From Acetobacter persici JCM 25330 (lineage in GTDB: Bacteria > Pseudomonadota > Alphaproteobacteria > Acetobacterales > Acetobacteraceae), in contig NZ_BAJW01000018.1 in NCBI RefSeq assembly GCF_000613905.1, positions 1 through 49,063 on the forward strand: a stretch of 49,063 nt of DNA, written 5' to 3'. Of the stretch, positions 1 through 7,840 are shown in pieces. The translations under genes were made by a program, and so were the position numbers. Each line of letters starts with the position of its first letter. The stretch's first letter is position 1. Below the pieces are notes generated by a model, which searched no databases, was not told the origin of the DNA, and was given only the letters and a program-made list of their open reading frames with translations.

Positions 1-7
1 AAAGAAG

Positions 8-36
8 TGAGGGAGCCAGAGGCTCCCTCATTTTTT
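8..36 (+). terminator. Rho-independent terminator of a gene left of the window
   Basis: A perfect 10-bp stem (TGAGGGAGCC at 8-17, GGCTCCCTCA at 21-30) with a 3-nt loop is followed by six T at 31-36. This is a textbook intrinsic terminator reading left to right, so a + strand gene ends just outside the window. Confidence 0.85.
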
Positions 37-428
37 ATGGCAGCTTGTCTGAGGCTGGTTTGTTTGCAGCACGTTTTTATTGTCAGTTCTTATGGTGATG
101 TCTCATTGACTTGAGGTGAGACGCCTGTTTCAGGCTTCTGTGAAGAGACTATAGAATAAGTGATCTATATTGGCTGACGGGCGCGCAGGTGATGCCTCTT
201 TAATCGTTTTTCCCTAAGAGGCAGACGTCAGCGTACAGTGTGTGACCGCCGCGTAATGAGCGGGATCATCTTCGTCTCAACTAAAATGACTAGGGCTGAC
301 GAACGCCTTGAACACATATAGCCGCACAATACGCTTTAGAACTGCTGGAAACATTGGCGGCCATGAGTGTTTGCGTCTGGATGATGGATGGACTGCTTGT
401 CTTCCGAAAAAACAGACGGCAGAGAGTT
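37..428. other. Gene-free stretch with an inverted repeat
   Basis: I see no convincing gene here. TGCCTCTT at 193-200 and AAGAGGCA at 216-223 form an 8-bp perfect inverted repeat with a 15-nt loop. TATAGA and TCTATA near 149-168 form a second weak dyad. The stretch lies just left of the transposase remnant and may include the decayed left end of that element, but no paired terminal repeat was found. Confidence 0.4.
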
Positions 429-650
429 GTGATTGTTGCCTCTTATCTGAATGCGCACCGCACGGCGACGAGACCGTGGATAAAAAAGGTAGGCGCTTTG
501 CGTCGGACCGGTCGGACCAATGACAGTATAATACGAAGCCTCATGGCGTGACCAACCGTAATGGGGAACCTATGAGCTTCTCCATGACCATGGGGCCGGT
601 CAGCGACCACAGGGGAGGTGGGCGGTAGCCCTTCTCGATACTCTGTCACC
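429..650 (+). pseudogene. Decayed IS5-family transposase fragment
   Basis: Pieces of an IS5-type DDE transposase can be read in three successive frames. From about 429 one frame gives a stretch with LNAHRTAT and later GRTNDS, resembling the 'LKAHRTA...GRTKGGLNSK' region of IS5 orfB. From 548 a second frame gives NRNGEPMSFSMTMGPVSDH, resembling 'GQVSDHKGA'. From 622 a third frame gives AVALLDTL. At least two frame changes and internal stops show that it is non-functional. Both element ends appear to be missing. Nearby short reading frames are parts of this wreck rather than genes. Confidence 0.65.
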
Positions 651-916
651 ATAGGTTTGATCCCCTCAAAGCATGCTATCAGATCAACCGCTACTATTCT
701 GTAGATGCTTTATGATAAGCCCGAGAAAGCTCCGTGGCTATTTTATGCATATGACGCATGGAATATGCTGAATTAGCATTGGCTAGGGTGGCCGCTTATA
801 CCGTATTCATATCGAAACGAGAACAAAAAGCAAAAAGTCTCTTAAAAGGTGGTTGGAAAATAAGAAGGCCTGCTTTTTATCTTTGAGGTTTTTTGGTGTT
901 TCGAAAAGGATAAAAG

Positions 917-1759
917 GTGACGGTTGTCTTCCTGAATGGTCGCTTCATCAATGAGGATGAAGCAATGATTTCGCCCTTTGACCGGGGTTTTACCTTCGGA
1001 GAAGGCGTTTACGAAGTTTGTATTTCCGTCGCGGGAAAGATCATTGATCTGGAAGAGCATCTGGCCCGTCTGGACCGGTCTCTGAATGCGGCGGGGATCA
1101 CCCTGCCGCCGGAAAGAAGCAACATGCCGGGCCTGATGCATGATCTTCTTGAGAGAAATGGTATCAAAAACGGGTTCATCTATATTCAGGTCACACCCGG
1201 TAAAACTGCCCGTAATTTTATCGCATCTCCGACGGAACGCTCGACGCTCCTCATGAGCATCGGTCCGACACCACTTGAGGAGAGCAATGCCTTCAAACAC
1301 GGCATGCGTGTCCAGGTTATTCCCGACATTCGCTGGGGGCGGCGTGATATCAAAACGACCATGCTCATGCCGCAGGTCATGGCTAAACGTGCCGCGCTGG
1401 ATGCGGGTTTTGACGACGTAATCTTTTATGACGATCTCGGGATTACAGAAGGCAGTTCCTCAAATGTTTTTATAGTGGCAAACGAGGGTGAACTTGTCAC
1501 GCGGCCTGTATCGCATCAGATCCTGTCAGGCTGCACCCGGAATACCGTGATTGAGCTCACGGAACAGAACGGTATGACCGTTACTGAACGCCCGATCACG
1601 CATAATGATCTGTTTCAGGCAAAAGAAATATTTCTTACCAGTTCGACTTATCTTGTTGTTCCGGTTGTTGAGCTGGAAATCCAAGGAAAATCTAAAACCT
1701 ATTCTTGTGAAGAAACAAAAAAAATCCAAAATATTTACATGAAATACTTAAATAAATAA
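917..1759 (+). CDS. D-amino acid aminotransferase (class IV PLP transaminase)
   Basis: A 280-aa fold-type IV PLP aminotransferase, closest in appearance to D-alanine/D-amino acid transaminase. It would exchange the amino group between D-amino acids and 2-oxoacids in the cytoplasm. The N-terminus has the family pattern FDRGFTFGEGVYE (about 21-33). The Schiff-base lysine is K146 in RRDIKTTML, matching K145 of the Bacillus enzyme. E178 in GITEGSSSNVF is the PLP-nitrogen glutamate. The start is GTG at 917 with AAAAGGA at 904-910. Branched-chain aminotransferase and 4-amino-4-deoxychorismate lyase are the main alternatives in this fold; the RxDIK context and length favour D-AAT. It is first in a same-strand run with the receptor and the amino acid ester hydrolase. 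Confidence 0.82.
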   Translation: MTVVFLNGRFINEDEAMISPFDRGFTFGEGVYEVCISVAGKIIDLEEHLARLDRSLNAAGITLPPERSNMPGLMHDLLERNGIKNGFIYIQVTPGKTARNFIASPTERSTLLMSIGPTPLEESNAFKHGMRVQVIPDIRWGRRDIKTTMLMPQVMAKRAALDAGFDDVIFYDDLGITEGSSSNVFIVANEGELVTRPVSHQILSGCTRNTVIELTEQNGMTVTERPITHNDLFQAKEIFLTSSTYLVVPVVELEIQGKSKTYSCEETKKIQNIYMKYLNK

Positions 1760-1821
1760 TTTTTTCTAAAAATAACGCCGTTTTGTCATCAACGCCTAAT
1801 GCTGAACAATGGAGTGAGGGT

Positions 1822-4382
1822 ATGAAAAGGAATAGAACGGTTATTTGCACAGCCATTGTTTCGTTCCAGATCGGGTTGGGCGGAATGAATGCTTATGCCG
1901 CCGTGCAGGATGATGAGAATGTCGACAAGGCGAAAGATCGCCGGTCGTCGCTGGTCAAACCGGGGTCTAAAGCAACAAATGCTGCGGCAGTGCGTCAGGC
2001 CCGCGGGCGCAGTGTAAGATCGGCTTCCAGTGCGGTGCCAGCCAGTTCTGCGGAGACGATGATTATTACGGGAACGCACGCGTTCAACCGCCGTGCCCGT
2101 GATTCCACCTCTCCGATTTCTATTATTACCGGTGCGCAGTTGCGCCAGACCGGCCAGATGAATATTGCAGATGCCATCACCCGTCTTGATCCTTCTATTA
2201 CCATGCAGGCAGTGGGTGGGGATGCTGGTGCGCTGACGTCGTCTATCCGTATGCGTGGCCTGAATCCGAATGAGGTTCTTGTGCTTGTGGACGGAAAAAG
2301 ACGTCACACCACAGCAAATATCTATGCGGATAACGGTCCGCAGCAGGGTGGTACGCCGGTTGATCTGAATATGATCCCGCCCAGCGCTATTGATCATATC
2401 GAAATTCTGCGCGATGGCGCGGCGGCCATGTACGGGTCGGACGCAATTGCGGGTGTCGTCAATATCATCCTCAAAAAGACCGATCATGGTCTGCATATCA
2501 GTGGGCAGACGGGTGCAAATGCCTATGCCGGTAATGGTGGAATTATCAGGTCAATGTGGATGGCGGACTGAAATTCGGTGATGATGGCTACGTCCACATT
2601 AGCGGGTCCATGTATCATACGGACCATATGTATCCGCGCACCGTCGATTATCGTTCACAGCCGGGGCGGCTTGGTTATGCGGGGTATAGTTTTCCGTCCA
2701 ATTCTAATAAGGTAATCAGCACGCCCGAAGAAACGCGTGAGAGCCTGAGTATCAAATTCGGCAAAACCTTGTTCAGTGACGTGAAAGGCTATGGTCTGAT
2801 TACATACGCGCACCGGCATGGTGAAACATATGAGAATTTCCGTCTCCCGAGTGTTCTGCCGGAAGTCAAACCTAATGGCTTCACGCCCATTGAGACCATG
2901 AACGAGAATGATTTCTCCGGCATGCTGGGTCTGACCGGAGATAACTTTCTTGGGTTTTCCTGGGATCTGAGCACGACTTACGGCGAGGATGATGACCGGG
3001 TTAACAACCGGAATACGGTTAACATCAACCTCTATAAATATACAGGCTATACGCCCACAACGGTCACGGCGCAGTCTTATTCAATGGCGCAATGGACGAA
3101 CGATCTTGGTTTCCGTCGGCGCTTCAATATTGGTCATGTCGTGCCAATGACGCTGGCGTTTGGCGGGCAGCATCGGCTGGATATGTATCATCTGTATGCG
3201 GGTGAGCCAGCATCCTATCTGTATGGCGGCACGCAGGCCTTTGGCGGGATTATTCCGGAAAATGCCGGGAAGTGGAGTCGTGACATCTGGGCAGGCTATC
3301 TGGACGGAGATTTCCACCCCTTAAAGCACTGGGACCTCGATTTTGCCGGTCGTTTTGAACACTATACCGACACAGGTAATACGGAAAACGGTAAGATTTC
3401 GACCCGCTATGATTTTACCAAACGCATTGCAATTCGTGGCACCATTAGCAACGGGTTCCGTGCGCCCACTCTTGCGGAAGAGCATTATAGTGAGGTGAAT
3501 ATTGGCCCGACCAATGCGGGTGGCTTGCTGGCGTCTTCCAGTGATGCCGCAAAGGCGCTTGGCGCAAACCATCTGAAGCCCGAACGCTCCACGAGTGCCG
3601 AGGCCGGAATTCTGCTTGAGCCGGTGGACCGTTTTCATATTAGTGTAGATGTTTATCAGATCAATATCCGGGACCGGATTGCTGGTGGGGGCACAGTGCG
3701 GGGGCAGGCGGCGCATGATGCCATCCTCCAGACAGGGGCTTCCATCCCGCCTGGTGTGCTTCTGGACAATACGACGGCTTACTATTTTGCAAACGTAGGT
3801 TCTACCCGGACGCAGGGTATCGATATTTCTGGTGATTATCTGTTCCGTTTTGAAAAATACGGGAATCTCGATCTCAGCGCATCCCTCAACCTGAACCGGA
3901 CGCGCATGAGCCATATCAATACGGATCAGCACGGCAGTCCGGTGCTGAACGCACAGAATGTCAGTTATCTCACGACGGCCTCTCCGCGCAGCAAGATCAT
4001 TCTGAATGCACACTGGACCTTTCAGAGCTGGGACATCAATCTGCGTGAAACGCGCTATGGCCTGACAAGCACCTTGATGACTTATGAGGATCAGACGCCT
4101 GCCAATGCTGTGTGCCCTCTGGATGGCGGGTCACTGCGTTATTCGGTGCATTGCTTTGGCCAGTATAACAACACGCCGGTCTGGCTGACAGATCTTGAGG
4201 TGGGTTATCGTATTACACCGCGTCTGCATGTTGCGGTTGGTGCGAACAACATCTTCAATCAGCGGCCGCGCAGGCTGCAAGATCAGTTCAATTATGTGGG
4301 CGCCAATATCTATGATTTCCGAAATTCCGGAATTCCCATTACGGGTGGGTATTATTATGGTCGCGTCAACGTCGATCTGTAA
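1822..4382 (+). pseudogene. TonB-dependent outer-membrane receptor, frameshifted near 2540
   Basis: The start is ATG 1822 after a GTGAGGG-like ribosome site. A signal peptide (to about residue 30, ending AYA) is followed by the plug domain: a TonB-box-like MIITGTH, then IRMRGLNPNEVLVLVDGKR and IEILRDGAAAMYGSDAIAGVVNI. The 22-strand barrel follows, with NGFRAPTLAEEHYSE and LKPERSTSAEAGI, ending in VNVDL. The reading frame breaks at about 2539-2541: the N-terminal frame stops at 2571, and the barrel continues in another frame through NYQVNVDGGL. One extra base, for example GG to GGG at 2539, restores a single 853-aa protein. It lies 62 nt after the aminotransferase and 92 nt before the ester hydrolase, so its ligand may be a peptide, an amino acid derivative or a siderophore; the sequence does not say which. 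Confidence 0.85.
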
Positions 4383-4420
4383 TGCAGACTGAAGAGATAC
4401 GGTTTGAAGAGCGGTAGAGA

Positions 4421-4453
4421 TGTTTCCGGGTGTTTTCTGTTCACCCGGAAACA
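4421..4453 (+). terminator. Strong intercistronic hairpin between receptor and hydrolase
   Basis: A perfect 12-bp stem (TGTTTCCGGGTG at 4421-4432, CACCCGGAAACA at 4442-4453) encloses a 9-nt loop. No T-run follows, so it may be a weak terminator, an attenuator or an mRNA-stabilising structure. It ends 11 nt before the ribosome-binding site of the downstream gene. Confidence 0.55.
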
Positions 4454-4474
4454 CTCTGAATTCTGGAGGAAGCA

Positions 4475-6421
4475 ATGGGTGCGCATGATATGGCAAAAAG
4501 ATCGCTCAGGGCATGTTTGATGGCGACCACTCTGGGGCTGGCTTCTGGCTCCCTTTGCCCGCTGCATGCTGCGCCTCAGCCAACCTATTCCGAGGCCTCT
4601 CATGCTTCATCACAGTATGATGTGCGGGAAGTGATGATTCCGATGCGTGATGGGGCGCATTTGCAAACGGTGATTGTGACCCCAAAAGACCAGACCGGCC
4701 CTCTGCCAATTTTGTTGACGCGTACGCCTTACGGCATTCCTGATCAGGCCATGATTGATACGGAATCTGTAAAAGACATTTCCAGCGCTCTGCCAAGCTG
4801 GAAGGCTTTTCAGAAAGACGGCTACATCATGGTGTATCAGAATTTGCGAGGACGTTTTAAATCTGAAGGCCAGTTTTTGAAAACTGCCCGCTATGATGCG
4901 AATAACCCCATGCAGGCGAATGAAGTCAATGACGCATGGGATACGATCGACTGGCTTGTTAAAAACGTCCCCAACACGAACGGTCGCGTTGGAATGTATG
5001 GTGTGTCTTATGCCGGAATGACATCAGGCATTACTTTGCTGCATCCGCATCCTGCGCTTCAGGCCATCAGCGAGCAGGCCGCCCCGGCGGACCAGTGGAT
5101 GAATGATGATAATCATCATTACGGTGCTCTCCGGGAAAGCTATACGTTTGAATATTGCGTTCTTGAACAGGCCGATAAGAACAAAAACACAAATTATGAT
5201 TTTGATACCCATGATGTTTATGACTGGTATCTGCGTGTTGGACCTGTCCGTAATACAGACAGGCTCTATACACATGGTAAACTGAGCTACTGGAACGCAA
5301 ATCTGGATCATCCGGATTATGATGCGTTCTGGCAGGAAGAGGCATGGTATAAAAAAATTACCGGCTCCACAGTTCCTAACCTGAATGTCGCAGGATTCTG
5401 GGATCAGGAAGATCCAATGGGGCCATGGGATATTTTTTATAAATCTCAGTCTCATGATCCTGATCATACGAATTTTATCGTCGCTGGTCCGTGGTTCCAT
5501 GGTGGATGGCAAAGGACAGACGGGGCTTCAATCGGGCCAATGTTGCTGGGGGAACACAAGACCAGCAAGGAGTTTCAGGATGACATAGAGGCTCCTTTTT
5601 TTGCCTACTATCTGCATGACAAGGGTGCAAAGCCTAACTGGAAAGCAAGGATTTTCGAGACAGGCTCTAATACATGGCGGACGTATGCAACATGGCCAGA
5701 CAAGCACGTCTCGTCACAGAACCTCTATTTCCATTCTGACGGAACATTGTCTTTCGTCGCTCCTAAAGTGCAGGACACGCCTTACCGACAGTATATTTCC
5801 GACCCGGATAATCCGGTTCCTTACCGGCCACGCCCGATCTCACCAACGTTTCCAGTCAGGGAATGGCGGACATGGGAGACGATGGACCAGCGGTTTGTTG
5901 ATCACCGGCCGGATGTGCTGAGTTTTACGAGCGCGCCGCTTGAGCAGGATCTCCGGATTGCCGGACCGGTTCAGGCGCATCTTTTTGCAGCGACGTCCGG
6001 GCAGGATTCCGATTTTATTATCAAGCTGATCGATGTTTTCCCGGAAAAGGGGCAGGAAAGCGTTTATTCCAAAGATGACAAGGCATCATGGGCGCAGTCA
6101 CTGGATGGGTATGAGTTTCCTGTTGCGATGGAGGTACGTCGCGGGCGTTATCTGCGTGATTTTAGCCATGCGACGCCACTACAGCCTAATAAGGTCACAG
6201 AATGGCCTGTTTCCCTGCGGGACCATGACCATGTCTTTCTGAAAGGGCATAGACTTATGGTGCAGGTCCAGTCTACCTGGTTTCCGCTGATTGATCGCAA
6301 CCCCCAGACATGGGTGCCGAGTATCCCGGACGCGAAAGTAACGGATTTTAAGGCTGTCAGACAGAGGATCTATACCACACCACAGACGGCATCAAATATT
6401 ACGCTTCCCGTTCTGCAGTAA
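4475..6421 (+). CDS. aehA: Alpha-amino acid ester hydrolase (CocE/NonD family)
   Basis: A 648-aa secreted alpha/beta hydrolase. The start is ATG 4475 behind GGAGGA at 4465-4470, with a signal peptide ending near residue 32 (LHAAPQ). The nucleophile is S178 in GVSYAG. The acid is D310 in FWDQED, and the histidine is H342 in GPWFHGGW. E312 and D313 after the acid, with D211/D212 in WMNDDNHHYG, match the carboxylate cluster that binds the substrate alpha-amino group in the Acetobacter turbidans and Xanthomonas citri enzymes. This sets it apart from cocaine esterases and X-Pro peptidases. The C-terminal jellyroll domain (LRIAGPVQAHLFAATSGQDS, then FPLIDRNPQTW) is present. Characterised relatives cleave and acylate beta-lactams bearing D-phenylglycine-type side chains. 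The natural substrate is unknown; the neighbouring D-amino acid aminotransferase is suggestive. Confidence 0.88.
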   Translation: MGAHDMAKRSLRACLMATTLGLASGSLCPLHAAPQPTYSEASHASSQYDVREVMIPMRDGAHLQTVIVTPKDQTGPLPILLTRTPYGIPDQAMIDTESVKDISSALPSWKAFQKDGYIMVYQNLRGRFKSEGQFLKTARYDANNPMQANEVNDAWDTIDWLVKNVPNTNGRVGMYGVSYAGMTSGITLLHPHPALQAISEQAAPADQWMNDDNHHYGALRESYTFEYCVLEQADKNKNTNYDFDTHDVYDWYLRVGPVRNTDRLYTHGKLSYWNANLDHPDYDAFWQEEAWYKKITGSTVPNLNVAGFWDQEDPMGPWDIFYKSQSHDPDHTNFIVAGPWFHGGWQRTDGASIGPMLLGEHKTSKEFQDDIEAPFFAYYLHDKGAKPNWKARIFETGSNTWRTYATWPDKHVSSQNLYFHSDGTLSFVAPKVQDTPYRQYISDPDNPVPYRPRPISPTFPVREWRTWETMDQRFVDHRPDVLSFTSAPLEQDLRIAGPVQAHLFAATSGQDSDFIIKLIDVFPEKGQESVYSKDDKASWAQSLDGYEFPVAMEVRRGRYLRDFSHATPLQPNKVTEWPVSLRDHDHVFLKGHRLMVQVQSTWFPLIDRNPQTWVPSIPDAKVTDFKAVRQRIYTTPQTASNITLPVLQ

Positions 6422-6460
6422 GCCCCGTAACACATTTTTCAGGCCTGTTCTCTTTCCGGA

Positions 6461-6475
6461 ATGATATGGTATCAT
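6461..6475. promoter_or_regulatory. Palindromic candidate operator upstream of the LysR gene
   Basis: ATGATA (6461-6466) and TATCAT (6470-6475) form a perfect 6-3-6 dyad about 57 nt before the LysR-type gene. A dyad in this position is typical of an autoregulatory LTTR site, but the binding protein is inferred only from location. Confidence 0.35.
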
Positions 6476-6531
6476 GCAGGACTGTGAGGTCTGGTTGCGT
6501 TGCCTGTGCAGACGCTGCGTGTGGATGCATA

Positions 6532-7404
6532 ATGATGGACATCAAGTGGCTTGAAGATTTTCTTGTGCTGGCACGCCTGCAAAGCTTCTCAAAAGCGGCT
6601 GAGGAGCGGAATGTCACGCAATCCGCGTTTAGCCGCCGGATACAGGCTCTCGAATTGTGGGTAGGCGTGGCGTTAATTGACCGGACGCGTTACCCGGCAT
6701 CCCTGACTGCGGAAGGGATGCTTTTTCGTGAAACCGCGAAAGACACCATCAGGCTACTCAACACCGGAAAAAACAACCTGCAACGGCAGCCGGATGACAG
6801 AATGCCGACCGTATCAGTCGCAGCACTCCACACAATTGCAATCACCTTTTTTCCGCTTTGGCTGCAAAAAATTGAAAAAGAGGTAGGGCAGGTCTTTTCA
6901 CGCTTATTGTCGGACGATTTCTACAATTGTATTTCAGCTCTTTCTGAAGGGGAGTATGATTTTCTGCTCTGTTTTTACAATGAGAGCATGGAAATACCTT
7001 TAGACGACAATGCCTATAGTTATAAAATTGTCGGGTTTGACTCTTTTGTTCCTGTGATATCAAGAGCTATTTATAAAGATAACGATACGGTCTATCCACT
7101 CCTGTCCTATAGCGAAAACTCTCTGCTGGGGCAGTTAAGTCACTCTGCCCAATCAAGGACGCTGCATGTTCTGACAGAAGAGCGACACCTTAATGAAAGT
7201 GCGATGGCGGAGGCACTTAAACATATGGTTTTTGCAGGCCATGGTGTTGCCTGGCTTCCCAGAAGCCTTGTCTCGAAGGAATTGCAGGACGGTCAGATTG
7301 TTGCGGTGGGTGAGGAGCTTCCTCTGGAGATAAGACTTTACCGAAAAATGGGACGCAGGGGCGCTGTAACTGAAAAAATCTGGCGTTCTCAAAGCCGTCG
7401 GTAA
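6532..7404 (+). CDS. LysR-family transcriptional regulator
   Basis: About 290 aa. ATG 6532 (or 6535) is preferred over upstream in-frame starts because the protein then begins MMDIKWLEDFLVLARLQSFS, the usual LTTR N-terminus. The winged helix-turn-helix follows: SKAAEERNVTQSAFSRRIQALE (given here only as a region, about residues 20-41), then LIDRTRYPASLTAEG. The C-terminal part is a degenerate periplasmic-binding-like effector domain with VFAGHGVAWLPRSLV near the end. It sits 110 nt after the ester hydrolase on the same strand and 436 nt before the efflux pump, so it could control either. No effector can be deduced. Confidence 0.85.
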   Translation: MMDIKWLEDFLVLARLQSFSKAAEERNVTQSAFSRRIQALELWVGVALIDRTRYPASLTAEGMLFRETAKDTIRLLNTGKNNLQRQPDDRMPTVSVAALHTIAITFFPLWLQKIEKEVGQVFSRLLSDDFYNCISALSEGEYDFLLCFYNESMEIPLDDNAYSYKIVGFDSFVPVISRAIYKDNDTVYPLLSYSENSLLGQLSHSAQSRTLHVLTEERHLNESAMAEALKHMVFAGHGVAWLPRSLVSKELQDGQIVAVGEELPLEIRLYRKMGRRGAVTEKIWRSQSRR

Positions 7405-7840
7405 GAGTGTTTGCTGCTGTTTTTTGACTACAAAAGACGCACAATCTGAGGGCGTATAAGCTGCGTTTTATTCTTCCGTGCATTGGGGGAGAAGTGAGGA
7501 CAGTCTTAGTTTTAATCTCCTCTGACATAGTAGACGCCAAAAATGCTGACAAAGGAAAAGGACTTATTTGCTACAGAGCATCAGTCCTGAGCGATCCGAT
7601 AGTCCGCTACTCTAAATAATTTTGCAATCTTACAATATAACCCAACAAACCGGAATGTTGGGGCGTGTTATTACACTGTATATGTCTCTGATCACGCCAA
7701 TCAGACAAGAACGCTCAGACACTCGAATTGACTTATTAAAAATTTATATAAGACGATAATATTTTTTTTTAAAAGATTTCCGTATAAATCAAATTCTATT
7801 GTGCGTTGAATTCCACCGACCCTAGCAAGGAAGGAAACGC
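7405..7840. other. 436-nt intergenic region before the efflux operon, with a dyad
   Basis: No gene is supported. CCCAACA (7641-7647) and TGTTGGG (7656-7662) form a 7-bp inverted repeat centred on CCGG; only the two A:A pairs beside the centre fail to match. The last 100 nt are AT-rich (TTTATATAAGACGATAATAT near 7742-7761) and probably hold the promoter of the RND operon. The dyad could be an operator for a local regulator. Confidence 0.4.

Noticed and set aside
842-1300. 152-codon frame antisense to the aminotransferase
   Set aside because: The + strand gene has catalytic residues and full length; the antisense protein has none.
3321-4013. 230-codon frame antisense to the TonB receptor, with similar antisense frames at 1789-2496 and 8986-9708
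   Set aside because: Shadow frames of well-supported genes on the other strand; no family features.
4475-6421. Cocaine esterase or X-Pro dipeptidyl peptidase assignment
   Set aside because: The acidic cluster (D211/D212, E312, D313) specific to alpha-amino acid ester hydrolases is retained and the sequence follows the Acetobacter enzyme closely.
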